NCBI GenBank assembly: GCA_023388385.1
Contig: JAEWGK010000189.1
Coordinates: 1-7,708, forward strand
Direction: 5' to 3'
Length of the DNA: 7,708 nucleotides
DNA from: Actinomycetes bacterium
GTDB taxonomy: Bacteria > Actinomycetota > Actinomycetes > Mycobacteriales > Mycobacteriaceae
In this document: positions 1-7,666 of the stretch, piece by piece
Layout of the letters: the number at the start of each line of letters is the position of its first letter
Numbering within the stretch: position 1 is the stretch's first letter
Made by a program: the position numbers and the translations under genes
Notes under the pieces: generated by a model
The model's database searches: none
What the model was told of the DNA's origin: nothing
What the model saw: only the letters and a program-made list of their open reading frames with translations

Positions 1-2
1 CT

Positions 3-42
3 CGCGTGCTCCCGCACACGCGCTGCGCGGCGCTGCCGCGTG
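3..42. terminator. Two tandem GC-rich hairpins at the left edge
   Basis: Two perfect 6-bp inverted repeats follow each other. CGCGTG (3-8) pairs with CACGCG (17-22), and CGCGGC (26-31) pairs with GCCGCG (35-40), with two further G-U pairs possible at the base of the second. Neither has a T-tract. They could terminate a gene lying left of the window, but in DNA this GC-rich such stems also arise by chance. No reading frame with protein-like sequence covers this stretch. Confidence 0.25.
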
Positions 43-92
43 CGGCCGCCGCTCCCCCGCGCACGCCACGGGGTCGATGTCGGACGGTCGAT

Positions 93-98
93 TATCGT
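93..98 (+). promoter_or_regulatory. Candidate -10 element for the small membrane protein gene
   Basis: TATCGT matches the actinobacterial TANNNT -10 pattern and lies in the only relatively A/T-containing patch upstream of the gene. Transcription would start near 105, giving a leader of about 44 bases. No convincing -35 hexamer is visible at the usual distance, so the call is weak. Confidence 0.25.
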
Positions 99-148
99 AG
101 GCGGCACGCATGAGCCGGCATCCCGTCGGCGGACGGAAGGAGCCAGCA

Positions 149-760
149 GTGAGCGACGATCGCATCCCCAGGGACCCCGCGGACGCCCCCGCACCCACCG
201 ATACGGGCCCCGTCCACGCGGAGTCCCACGCGGGCCGCGACACCCCCGCGACGCAGGAGAGCCGCCGGGGCCGCGGGCGCTTCATCGCGCTCATGGTCGC
301 CGCGGTCGTGATCATCGCCGCGCTCGCGTGGTTCCTCGTCTCCCGCATCGGTGGGGAGACGGAGCCGCCGACGGCGCAGCTGCTGCATGACAGGCTCGGC
401 GAGCCCGCGAAGGCGTCGTTCAACGAGGGCGCGTGCATGGACAACGACGAGAAGCTCTACGGGGTGTACGAGGACGCCGGGGCGCTGCCCGCCGTCGACT
501 GCGTGCTCATCGACGGCCCCTTCGCCGAGGGTGACATCGGAGTCCTGGTGACGTTGTGGACCGACCGCGGCGCCATCGACGCGGTCGCCGACGGGGGCGA
601 CGGCTTCGTCGACATGGACGGCGCCGACGGCCACGACCTCTCCTACCACGAGCCGCAGGACGTGATGTACGACGTTCAGGGCGACGTCGTCATGCGCTAC
701 CAGGGATTCAAGGACATCGACGAGGCCCGCGGGTTCGCCTCCCAGGCCGGCCTGTCCTGA
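149..760 (+). CDS. Small single-pass membrane protein, function unknown
   Basis: I do not recognise this 203-residue protein. The GTG start at 149 is chosen because GGAAGGAG (135-142) sits 6 bases before it; an in-frame ATG at 110 has no such site. The order is a polar N-terminus rich in Pro, Asp, Thr and Arg (residues 1-44, ending in RRGRGR), one hydrophobic helix (about 45-64), then an acidic domain of about 135 residues. The Arg cluster before the helix predicts the N-terminus inside the cell and the C-terminal domain outside. That domain has exactly two cysteines, Cys96 and Cys118, which could form a disulfide. The layout resembles the many corynebacterial 'hypothetical membrane proteins' with a short cytoplasmic tail and an exported domain. 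The gene stands alone on its strand and converges on the YkvI-family gene. No catalytic motif is visible. The gene is well supported; its function is not. Confidence 0.8.
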   Translation: MSDDRIPRDPADAPAPTDTGPVHAESHAGRDTPATQESRRGRGRFIALMVAAVVIIAALAWFLVSRIGGETEPPTAQLLHDRLGEPAKASFNEGACMDNDEKLYGVYEDAGALPAVDCVLIDGPFAEGDIGVLVTLWTDRGAIDAVADGGDGFVDMDGADGHDLSYHEPQDVMYDVQGDVVMRYQGFKDIDEARGFASQAGLS

Positions 761-761
761 C

Positions 762-796
762 CCGGCGGACTTCGCCGGCGCCCCCGGCGTCCGGGG
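762..796. terminator. Paired hairpins between convergent genes
   Basis: The 50-bp gap between the two convergent stop codons holds two perfect stems. CCGGCG (762-767) pairs with CGCCGG (773-778) around a 5-base loop. CCCCGG (782-787) pairs with CCGGGG (791-796) around a 3-base loop. Position between two converging genes suggests bidirectional termination. There is no U-tract on either strand, which is common for actinobacterial terminator-like stems. Confidence 0.5.
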
Positions 797-810
797 ACAG
801 GGCGTCCCGG

Positions 811-2178
811 TCAGTCGGGCCTTTCGGCGTCGCCGCGGCCGGGGCCCGGGGAGCCGTCGGTGTCCTCCTCGGCGGCTTTCGCCTCGGCACGGGCCTTCTC
901 GATGTCCGGCGGCAGGTCGACGTCGCGGTCGACGTCGACGTCGTCGTCGGCGTCGAGCTCCTCCAGCACGTCCTCGTGCATGATCACTCGGAGCTCGGCC
1001 TCGTCGATGTTGGACTCCGTGATCTCCTTCTTCAGCTGCGCGGCGTGCTTGCGGGTGTAGCGGCGGCGCGGGTCGAGCTTGCGCGACAGCAGGTCGCGGA
1101 TGCGGGCGCGGCGGCTGGACTCCTCCGTGATGACGACGCGGCCGCGGAACCACGCGATGAACATCACGGCGATGAGGATGATGCCGATGTAGCCGGAGAT
1201 CGGGTACACGATGCCGACCAGCGTCGTGAACGGGATGAAGCTGAAGCAGAAGCCGACGAGCACGCCGATGACGTAGACCTTGCGGAAGTTCTCCGGCTTG
1301 TTGCGGGTGATGCGCTTGGCCATCGAGTAGAACATGCCGACTGCGGTGTTGAAGATCATGCCGAACACGACGATGCCCATGAGGTTGCCGAGCATCGGGT
1401 TCACCTGCGTGACGATGGACAGCAGGGGCATGTCGTCGGCGTAGACCTCGTCGACGCGCAGGTACAGGGCGAATACGAGCAGGACGACGAGCACCGCCCA
1501 CACCGTGCCGCCCATGAGGCCGCCGAGCGCCGCCGCGCGCGGCATGAGGTTCGCGCCGCCGATGACGATGGCCATGGAGATGCCGACCATGAGGGTCATG
1601 CCGACGTAGTTGAGCGAGGAGATCCACCAGTTCGGCAGGTTCGTCGCCACCTGCGCCGACGCCTGCTCCAGCGCGGCGTGATCCGGGGTCGTCGTGACCA
1701 GGACGTAGATGCCGCCGCCGACGAGGAAGATCATGATGAACGGCGTGATGGCGCCGATGACCTTGCTCACCGCGTCGACATCGAGGAAGCCCGTCGCCAG
1801 CACGAGCACCAGCATGATGACCATGCCGACGAGCGTCGGCAACCCGAACTGCTGATTCAGGTTCGAGCCGGCGCCGGAGAGCATGACGAAGCCCGTCGAG
1901 AAGCACGTGCACAGCACCGCGAAGTCAAGCAGCTTCGACGTCAGCGGCAGGGCCATCCGGTCGAAGACGACGAGGTGCTCCTTGGCTCGCAGGTAGCTGC
2001 CGTACGCGAGCGTGATGGCGCCGGCCGCCATCATGATGACGCCGGCGATGATCGCGCCGAGGCGGCCGATGCCGCCGAACGCGATGAAGTACTGCAGCAT
2101 CTCCTGGCCGGAGGCGAAGCCCGCGCCGACGACGACGCCGACGAAGGACATGGCGATGGGGATTGCCCGTTTGAACAC
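811..2178 (-). CDS. YkvI-family multi-pass membrane protein (LeuT-fold-like transporter)
   Basis: The 455-residue protein starts at a GTG (2176-2178) preceded by AAGGAAA. Its N-terminus carries GAGFASGQE (residues 18-26) in the first helix, the signature I associate with the Bacillus YkvI family, which is related to sodium-coupled LeuT-fold/APC transporters. About ten hydrophobic segments run to roughly residue 345: near 5-25, 40-60, 82-103, 115-130, 140-162, 188-208, 218-241, 262-288, 300-320 and 325-345. After them comes a charged tail of about 110 residues that should be cytoplasmic. It begins Arg/Lys-rich (355-385) and becomes strongly acidic, with a DV/D repeat near 409-421 and an EKARAEAKAAEE stretch that may be helical. 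No substrate can be named; an amino-acid-like or other small solute, moved with an ion, is the family-level guess. The gene lies 94 bp downstream of pfkA on the same strand with no clear promoter of its own. Confidence 0.8.
   Translation of the reverse strand: MFKRAIPIAMSFVGVVVGAGFASGQEMLQYFIAFGGIGRLGAIIAGVIMMAAGAITLAYGSYLRAKEHLVVFDRMALPLTSKLLDFAVLCTCFSTGFVMLSGAGSNLNQQFGLPTLVGMVIMLVLVLATGFLDVDAVSKVIGAITPFIMIFLVGGGIYVLVTTTPDHAALEQASAQVATNLPNWWISSLNYVGMTLMVGISMAIVIGGANLMPRAAALGGLMGGTVWAVLVVLLVFALYLRVDEVYADDMPLLSIVTQVNPMLGNLMGIVVFGMIFNTAVGMFYSMAKRITRNKPENFRKVYVIGVLVGFCFSFIPFTTLVGIVYPISGYIGIILIAVMFIAWFRGRVVITEESSRRARIRDLLSRKLDPRRRYTRKHAAQLKKEITESNIDEAELRVIMHEDVLEELDADDDVDVDRDVDLPPDIEKARAEAKAAEEDTDGSPGPGRGDAERPD
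916..950. repeat. GTCGAC-rich short tandem repeat inside the YkvI-family gene
   Basis: GTCGAC occurs at 916-921, 928-933 and 934-939 and is followed by a GTC run. On the coding strand it encodes alternating Asp and Val (with one Arg) in the acidic tail. It is a low-complexity coding repeat that could change in length by slippage in steps of whole codons. No frameshift is present here. Confidence 0.55.
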
Positions 2179-2183
2179 GAGGG

Positions 2184-2190
2184 TTTCCTT
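2184..2190 (-). promoter_or_regulatory. Ribosome-binding site deciding the YkvI-family GTG start
   Basis: On the minus strand AAGGAAA lies 5 bases before the GTG at 2176-2178, and the next in-frame residues (FKRAIPIAM) run straight into the first helix. This supports GTG rather than the internal Met10 as the start. Confidence 0.6.
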
Positions 2191-2209
2191 CGGTTGTTGT
2201 CCGGTTGTT
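2191..2209 (-). repeat. Short direct repeat AACAACCG x2 upstream of the YkvI-family gene
   Basis: On the minus strand AACAACCG occurs twice, 11 bases apart (plus-strand CGGTTGTT at 2191-2198 and 2202-2209), directly before the ribosome-binding site. The period is about one helical turn, so it could be a regulator site or a leader element. It could also be a chance duplication. Confidence 0.35.
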
Positions 2210-2217
2210 CTCCTCCG

Positions 2218-2246
2218 CGGGCCCCGTATGCGACGGTCGCGGCCCG
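2218..2246 (-). terminator. Hairpin after pfkA (possible partial terminator)
   Basis: CGGGCC (2218-2223) pairs with GGCCCG (2241-2246), and CCGT and ACGG form an inner 4-bp stem with a bulge on one side. It lies 27 bases past the pfkA stop, with no U-tract. It may attenuate rather than fully stop transcription, because no promoter for the next gene is seen downstream. Confidence 0.35.
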
Positions 2247-2272
2247 GGTTCGGTGCGATGCGGTGGCCGGAC

Positions 2273-3304
2273 CTAGCCGAACAGTGCGGAGGCCGTCCTG
2301 TAGCGGCCCTCCGGGACAGTCTTCAGCTGGCCGACCGCGTCCGCGAAGGAGATGCGGGTGATGGACGGGCCCTGCAGCGCGACGACGGTGCCGAAGTGGC
2401 CCTCGTGGACGCAGCGGGTGGCGTGGACGCCGTAGCGGGTGGCCAGCACACGGTCGTAGGCGGTCGGGGTGCCGCCGCGCTGGATGTGGCCGAGGACCGT
2501 GGTGCGGACGTCGTAGCCGGTGCGGCGCTTGATCTCGTCGCCGATGACCTGGCCGATGCCGTTGAAGGTCTGGTGGCCGAATTGGTCGACGCCGCCCTCG
2601 CGGTAGTCCATCGTGCCCTCCTTGGGCGTGGCGCCCTCGGCGACGACGATGATGCCGTACTTCTCGCCCATCTGGAACCGGCGCTCCATGGACTTGCAGA
2701 TCTGCTCGATGTCGAACGGCTGCTCCGGGATGACGATGTGGTGGGCGCCGCCCGCCATGCCGGCGTGCAGCGCGATCCAGCCGACGTGGCGGCCCATGAC
2801 CTCGACGATCATGACACGCTGGTGCGACTCCGCCGTGGTGTGCAGGCGGTCGACGGCGTCGGTGGCGACGGCGACGGCGGTGTCGAAGCCGAAGGTGTAG
2901 TCGGTGCCGTTGACGTCGTTGTCGATGGTCTTCGGAACGCCGACCACCGGCACGCCGTTGTCCGACAGCCACTTGCCGGCTTTGAGCGTGCCCTCGCCGC
3001 CGATGGGGATGAGCGCGTCGACGCCGGCGTCCGCCAGGTTCTCCTTGATGACCTCCAGCTTGGACATCAGGATGTCCGGGTGCAGGCGGCCCGTGCCCAG
3101 CATCGTGCCGCCGCGCAGCAGCATGCGGTCGATGTTCTCGTCGTCGTAGAGCTGGACCCTGCGGTCCTCGATGAGGCCGACCCAGCCGTCCTCGTAGCCG
3201 AGGACGGTTGAACCGTACTGGGAGGACGCGGTGCGGACGATCGCACGGATGACGGCGTTCAGGCCGGGGCAGTCGCCACCGGAGGTCAGGGTCGCAATAC
3301 GCAT
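2273..3304 (-). CDS. pfkA: 6-phosphofructokinase, probably ATP-dependent (group III)
   Basis: This 343-residue enzyme phosphorylates fructose 6-phosphate to fructose 1,6-bisphosphate in the cytoplasm, the committed step of glycolysis. It has the PFKA-family motifs in order: [11 protein letters not shown] (7-17, phosphate-donor loop), GGEGT (102-106, nucleotide/Mg region), PKTIDND (124-130, with Asp128 as the catalytic base), EVMGR (168-172, substrate binding) and [15 protein letters not shown] (271-285). Two positions separate donor classes: those equivalent to E. coli Gly104 and Gly124 are Gly105 and Lys125 here. That Gly/Lys pair marks the actinobacterial group III enzymes. In this family Gly at 104 favours ATP, while pyrophosphate enzymes carry Asp there. 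Length fits actinobacterial PFKs (about 340). The ATG is 8 bases after a -10 element, so the mRNA may be leaderless. It follows the MFS gene by 56 bp and may be co-transcribed into the YkvI-family gene. Confidence 0.96.
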   Translation of the reverse strand: MRIATLTSGGDCPGLNAVIRAIVRTASSQYGSTVLGYEDGWVGLIEDRRVQLYDDENIDRMLLRGGTMLGTGRLHPDILMSKLEVIKENLADAGVDALIPIGGEGTLKAGKWLSDNGVPVVGVPKTIDNDVNGTDYTFGFDTAVAVATDAVDRLHTTAESHQRVMIVEVMGRHVGWIALHAGMAGGAHHIVIPEQPFDIEQICKSMERRFQMGEKYGIIVVAEGATPKEGTMDYREGGVDQFGHQTFNGIGQVIGDEIKRRTGYDVRTTVLGHIQRGGTPTAYDRVLATRYGVHATRCVHEGHFGTVVALQGPSITRISFADAVGQLKTVPEGRYRTASALFG

Positions 3305-3311
3305 GGATACG

Positions 3312-3317
3312 AGAGTA
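3312..3317 (-). promoter_or_regulatory. -10 element of pfkA; predicted leaderless start
   Basis: On the minus strand TACTCT fits TANNNT and is separated from the pfkA ATG (3302-3304) by only 7 bases, so transcription should begin at or next to the start codon. There is no Shine-Dalgarno sequence in this spacer, which agrees with a leaderless message. The -35 region is not recognisable. TACTAC at 3315-3320 is an alternative that would leave only a few bases of leader. Confidence 0.5.
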
Positions 3318-3337
3318 GTAAAGGCCGCGCGGGACCG

Positions 3338-3360
3338 CCCGTCGGGCGTCGCCCGGCGGG
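3338..3360 (-). terminator. Hairpin directly after the MFS stop codon
   Basis: CCCG (3338-3341) pairs with CGGG (3357-3360), and GGGC (3344-3347) pairs with GCCC (3351-3354), around a GTC loop. The two stems are separated by a 2-by-2 internal mismatch. The structure begins at the base next to the MFS stop codon and lies upstream of the pfkA -10, where a terminator would be expected. There is no U-tract. Confidence 0.4.
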
Positions 3361-4788
3361 TCAGGCCGCGCCGGAGTCCTCCGGCCTATGCAGGCCCCGG
3401 CCCACGGCGAAGCCGCCGACCAGGACCACCGCGTAGGCCAGCAGCGCCCAGCCGAACACGGCCCCTCCCCCACCGGCGGTGGCGCCTACCTGCAGGAACG
3501 CCGCAGTCGTCGCGGAGCCGAGGACCGCGCCGGCCTGCCGGGAGGCGTTGTACACTCCCGAACCCGCGCCGGTGAGGCGGTGCGGCACGGACATCATGGT
3601 GATGGTGGAGTTAGCCGACCAGAAGAAGCAGTGGCCGACGCCCATGAGGACGGACGCGACGGGAATGGCCCACACCGGCATCTCAGGGCGCATGACGGCG
3701 AACATGGCGACGTGACCGGCGAACATCGCGCCGAAGCCGATGCCGTTCATGGTCCGCGGGTGCAGGCGCCCGATGAGCGTGCCCACCCACGGCGACATGA
3801 AGCCGGACACGGCGGCCATCGGGGCGATCATGAGCCCGGCCACGAACGCGTCGCGGCGCTCGACCTGCTGCAGGTACAGCATGATCGGCACGGCGTTGGC
3901 GGCGGTGACGAAGCCCATGACCGCCACGGACCCGGCGCCGCGGCTGAAGTTCGGGGAACCGAACAGCCCCAGCGGGACGAGCGCCTCCACCCCGCGGTCC
4001 GGGGCGGTCGCCTGCAGGCGGACGAACAGCGCGCCGAACGCGACGCCGAGGATGATGAGGCCCCACGTCCACGGGGCCCAGCCTGCGGGCTCGCCCTGCT
4101 GCACGCCGACGACGATGCACGACATCGCCAGGATGGACGTGATGATGCCCGGCACGTCGAAGCTCCGCGACGTCGCCGGCAGGTCCGGGATGAACCGCAG
4201 CGCGAGCACGAGGCACACGAGGCCGACGGGCACGTTGACCCAGAAGATCCACTGCCAGCCGCCGGCCGAGGTGAGGAACCCGCCGAGGATCGGCCCGGAG
4301 AGCGTCGCCAGGCCGGCGGTGCCGCCCCACCAGCCCATCGCCGCTCCGCGGCGCTCCGGCGGGAAGACGCGGGTGATGATGGAGAGCGTCTGCGGGCCGA
4401 TCATCGACGCCCCCAGGCCCTGCACGAACCGCGCCACGACGAGCGCGTGGATAGTCGGAGACAGCGCGCACGCCGCCGACGCCGCCGTGAACGTGGCGAC
4501 GCCGGCCAGGAAGATGCGGTTCTGCCCGAACTGGTCGCCCAGCCGACCGGTGACCAGCAGCGGGACGGCGTAGCCCAGCAGGTAGGCGCTGGTGACCCAG
4601 ATGACGGCGGCGTAGCCGGTTCCGAACTCCCCCATGATGTCGGGTGTCGCGACGGCCACTATCGATTGATCGAGCAGGTTCATGAAGAACGCCATGAGCA
4701 CCGGCACGAGGGCGAGCCAGGCCTGCCGCGCCGGCGGGTAGCCGGGGGCGTCGTCGCGGTCGGGGGTCGCGGTCTGCTCGGAGGTCAC
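3361..4788 (-). CDS. MFS exporter, DHA2 (EmrB/QacA-like) family
   Basis: A proton-coupled drug/solute exporter of the plasma membrane is predicted, with 475 residues from a GTG start. Visible family marks are [13 protein letters not shown] in helix 1 (39-51; DHA2 proteins have LDxTIVNVALP here), the loop 2-3 motif [11 protein letters not shown] (81-91), [11 protein letters not shown] (119-129), and the antiporter motif C around [10 protein letters not shown] (161-170). Hydrophobic segments continue to the C-terminus, consistent with the 14-helix DHA2 layout. The substrate cannot be read from sequence. The GTG at 4786-4788 is preferred because a -10 element lies exactly 6 bases before it. An ATG at 4810-4812 and a GTG at 4852-4854 are in frame but have no ribosome-binding site, and the extra residues are not transporter-like. 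The gene sits between gatA and pfkA without an obvious functional link to either. Confidence 0.88.
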   Translation of the reverse strand: MTSEQTATPDRDDAPGYPPARQAWLALVPVLMAFFMNLLDQSIVAVATPDIMGEFGTGYAAVIWVTSAYLLGYAVPLLVTGRLGDQFGQNRIFLAGVATFTAASAACALSPTIHALVVARFVQGLGASMIGPQTLSIITRVFPPERRGAAMGWWGGTAGLATLSGPILGGFLTSAGGWQWIFWVNVPVGLVCLVLALRFIPDLPATSRSFDVPGIITSILAMSCIVVGVQQGEPAGWAPWTWGLIILGVAFGALFVRLQATAPDRGVEALVPLGLFGSPNFSRGAGSVAVMGFVTAANAVPIMLYLQQVERRDAFVAGLMIAPMAAVSGFMSPWVGTLIGRLHPRTMNGIGFGAMFAGHVAMFAVMRPEMPVWAIPVASVLMGVGHCFFWSANSTITMMSVPHRLTGAGSGVYNASRQAGAVLGSATTAAFLQVGATAGGGGAVFGWALLAYAVVLVGGFAVGRGLHRPEDSGAA

Positions 4789-4794
4789 CGGGAC

Positions 4795-4800
4795 AGGATA
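4795..4800 (-). promoter_or_regulatory. -10 element of the MFS gene; predicted leaderless GTG start
   Basis: On the minus strand TATCCT (TANNNT) is followed by exactly 6 bases (GTCCCG) and then the GTG start, so the predicted +1 is the G of GTG. TTGCAC about 19 bases upstream is a poor -35 candidate. No Shine-Dalgarno sequence is present. If transcription starts here, both longer in-frame starts are excluded. Confidence 0.5.
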
Positions 4801-4883
4801 CGGACGCCGCATCCACGCCGTGCAATCGACCTGCCCCGGAAAAACGCATATCACGGCCCTTATGCGAGCCGCCCCGAATAGGT

Positions 4884-4920
4884 GCGCCGGTCCACGCGCA
4901 CGACCTTTGCGTGACGGCGC
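4884..4920 (-). terminator. Long hairpin downstream of gatCA
   Basis: On the minus strand GCGCCGTCACGC (4909-4920) pairs with GCGTGGACCGGCGC (4884-4897). This gives 12 base pairs with two single-base bulges and an 11-base loop (4898-4908). It starts 20 bases after the gatA stop codon and is the strongest stem in this 151-bp gap. There is no U-tract. Position and stability suggest the end of the gatCA transcript. Confidence 0.5.
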
Positions 4921-4926
4921 CGGGGC

Positions 4927-4939
4927 CGCGGTATCCGCG
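4927..4939. repeat. Perfect 13-bp palindrome abutting the gatA stop
   Basis: CGCGG and CCGCG flank TAT, immediately next to the gatA stop codon (4940-4942). It may be part of the termination structure together with the longer hairpin beside it, or a small protein-binding site. Confidence 0.4.
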
Positions 4940-6451
<1,512 letters not shown>

Positions 6452-6454
6452 GTC

Positions 6455-6754
6455 CTACTCCTCCTCGCCCAGGATCTGCGGGACCTCGAAGCGCTGGCGA
6501 TCGACCGACGGCGCCTGGTCCAGGGCCTGCTCGGCGGTCAGCGTCGGGCGGACCTCGTCCTCCCGCATGACGCCGGCGATGGAGGACGGGTGGCTCATCG
6601 GCTCGACGTCCGCCGCGGCGACCTCCTGCACCTGCTGGACGTGGGAGATGATGCCGTCGATCTGGACGGCGAACTCGTCGAGTTCGGCGTCCGACAGGGC
6701 GAGGCGGGACAGTCGTGCGAGGTGGGCGACCTCGTCACGCGAGATGGCGGTCAC
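6455..6754 (-). CDS. gatC: Asp-tRNA(Asn)/Glu-tRNA(Gln) amidotransferase subunit C
   Basis: GatC is a small subunit that wraps GatA and GatB and stabilises the complex. From the GTG at 6752-6754 the protein has 99 residues, the normal size. It opens with [22 protein letters not shown] (5-26), the typical GatC N-terminus of helices with buried leucines. The middle holds [18 protein letters not shown] (51-68), matching the conserved GatC 'P...R.D' region. The C-terminus has [15 protein letters not shown] (81-95), matching the usual 'F.VP.I' ending. A longer in-frame extension upstream is not GatC-like, and AAAGGGG (6763-6769) lies 8 bases before this GTG. The last three codons are GAG GAG GAG (Glu-Glu-Glu), which also serve as the gatA ribosome-binding site. 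gatC is the first gene of the gatCA unit. Confidence 0.95.
   Translation of the reverse strand: MTAISRDEVAHLARLSRLALSDAELDEFAVQIDGIISHVQQVQEVAAADVEPMSHPSSIAGVMREDEVRPTLTAEQALDQAPSVDRQRFEVPQILGEEE
6458..6466 (-). promoter_or_regulatory. gatA ribosome-binding site embedded in gatC
   Basis: GAGGAGGAG on the minus strand is a strong Shine-Dalgarno match, 6 bases before the gatA ATG. The same bases encode the Glu-Glu-Glu C-terminus of GatC. Ribosomes finishing gatC would uncover and feed the gatA start, favouring equal subunit synthesis. Confidence 0.8.
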
Positions 6755-6806
6755 GCGGTGGACCCCTTTCCGTCGTCGGTGGGTGTTCGTTCGGTATGCC
6801 GGGTCC

Positions 6807-6812
6807 AGGGTA
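6807..6812 (-). promoter_or_regulatory. Candidate -10 element for gatCA
   Basis: TACCCT on the minus strand fits TANNNT and would start transcription near 6800, giving a leader of about 46 bases with the gatC ribosome-binding site inside it. The region upstream is almost pure G/C, and no -35 hexamer is recognisable. Confidence 0.35.
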
Positions 6813-6861
6813 GTCGCCCGCCCGGCGCGACGCGCCCCCGCCCCGCGGACCCGGCGCGGCG

Positions 6862-6890
6862 CGGGCCCGGCACGGGTGGCCCGGGGCCCG
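6862..6890. repeat. Strong GC inverted repeat in the divergent intergenic region
   Basis: CGGGCCCGG (6862-6870) pairs with CCGGGGCCCG (6881-6890), giving 9 base pairs with one bulged G and a 10-base loop. It sits between the candidate promoters of gatC and the ACT-domain gene. Such a structure could separate the two units or bind a regulator, but the GC-rich background makes chance plausible. Confidence 0.35.
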
Positions 6891-6926
6891 TAACGGAGCG
6901 CAAAGTGACGCCCATCACCGGCCGCG

Positions 6927-6944
6927 GGTGCCCCATCGGGTACC
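6927..6944. promoter_or_regulatory. Imperfect 18-bp palindrome over the ACT gene promoter
   Basis: GGTGCCC (6927-6933) and GGGTACC (6938-6944) flank CATC and match as an inverted repeat with a single mismatch (a G-U pair in RNA). The right arm overlaps TACCGT (6941-6946), the candidate -10. An operator in this position would repress. The overlap is seen in the sequence; the function is inference. Confidence 0.3.
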
Positions 6945-6946
6945 GT
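6941..6946 (+). promoter_or_regulatory. Candidate -10 element for the ACT-domain gene
   Basis: TACCGT fits TANNNT, predicting a start near 6953 and a leader of about 45 bases that contains the AGGGA ribosome-binding site (6986-6990). No clear -35 hexamer is present. Confidence 0.35.
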
Positions 6947-6997
6947 TGGCGCGTCCGACCGCAACGAACCGACACGAGGAACGGCAGGGAATCCGCC

Positions 6998-7666
6998 ATG
7001 TCCTACCTGATCCGAGTCCAGCTGCCCGATGTCCCGGGGTCCCTGGGCTATCTCGCGGCCGCCCTCGGCGAAGTGGACGGCGACATCCGCAGCGTCGACG
7101 TCGTCCAGCACACGGAGGACGGCGACACCGTCATCGACGACATCGTCGTGGAGCTGCCCACCGGCCGTCTGCCCGACACCCTCATCACCGCGGCGCAGAC
7201 GCTTGACGACGTCCACGTCGACTCGCTGCGCCCCTTCTCCGGCTCCGTCGACCGCCGCGGCCAAATCCGCATTCTCGCGGAGCTGGCACGCCACCGCCGG
7301 AACCCGGAGCATGCGCTCGAGTCCATAGTCGACGGCCTGCCGCGCACGATGACCGCAGGCTGGGCGCTCATCCTGCAGCACGGCGCCGGGGGCACGTCCC
7401 GCCTGCTGGCCTCCCCCGCCGCGCCGGAGGACGACGGCCGCACCCTCGAGGAGCCGCCCGTCGAGTCCGCCCGCCACCTCGACCCCGAGGTCGAGGACTG
7501 GATCCCCGCCTCCTGGGCCCTCATGGACGCCTCCCTGGCCGGCGCGCCGATGGGCGAGGGCTTCACCCTCATCCTCGGCCGCCCCGGCGGCCCCGACTTC
7601 CTGCCCAGCGAGGTCGAGCACCTGGGCCACATCGGCGCCATCGTCGGCGCCATGCTCCCGGAGTAG
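6998..7666 (+). CDS. ACT-domain protein with a GAF-like C-terminal half
   Basis: A 222-residue cytoplasmic protein starts at an ATG with AGGGA 7 bases upstream. Residues 2-77 form an ACT domain, a small ligand-binding fold usually sensing amino acids. It begins [20 protein letters not shown], the classic first strand, 'D.PG.L' turn and helix, and continues with DIRSVDVVQ and DIVVELP strands. Residues about 87-220 are a separate domain ([21 protein letters not shown], then WALILQH, and [29 protein letters not shown]). Its alternating strands and terminal helix look GAF-like, but this is a weaker call. There is no DNA-binding, kinase or transferase motif, so it may act by binding another protein. 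It is divergent from gatC. From memory, ACT-domain proteins neighbour gatC in corynebacteria. A role in sensing an amino acid tied to Gln/Asn supply is possible but unproven. Confidence 0.82.
   Translation: MSYLIRVQLPDVPGSLGYLAAALGEVDGDIRSVDVVQHTEDGDTVIDDIVVELPTGRLPDTLITAAQTLDDVHVDSLRPFSGSVDRRGQIRILAELARHRRNPEHALESIVDGLPRTMTAGWALILQHGAGGTSRLLASPAAPEDDGRTLEEPPVESARHLDPEVEDWIPASWALMDASLAGAPMGEGFTLILGRPGGPDFLPSEVEHLGHIGAIVGAMLPE

Noticed and set aside
110..112. ATG start 13 codons upstream for the small membrane protein
   Set aside because: The strong GGAAGGAG lies inside that extension and is correctly spaced for the GTG at 149.
92..1912. Long minus-strand open frame over the YkvI-family and small membrane protein genes
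   Set aside because: His/Arg-rich composition typical of a shifted frame in GC-rich DNA; it overlaps two better genes.
556..2361. Plus-strand 601-codon open frame antisense to the YkvI-family gene
   Set aside because: Low-complexity Asp/Arg/His/Val sequence; the opposite strand has clear membrane helices and family motifs.
4852..4854. Upstream GTG start for the MFS gene (497 residues)
   Set aside because: No ribosome-binding site, the extra N-terminal residues are not transporter-like, and a -10 element falls inside the extension just before the preferred GTG.
3388..4881. Plus-strand open frame of 497 codons antisense to the MFS gene
   Set aside because: A mirror of the transporter's codon pattern, with His/Arg/Asp-rich sequence and no domain.
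6455..7630. 391-codon frame extending gatC far upstream
   Set aside because: It would run antisense through the ACT gene. GatC is about 100 residues, and the GTG at 6752-6754 has a ribosome-binding site.
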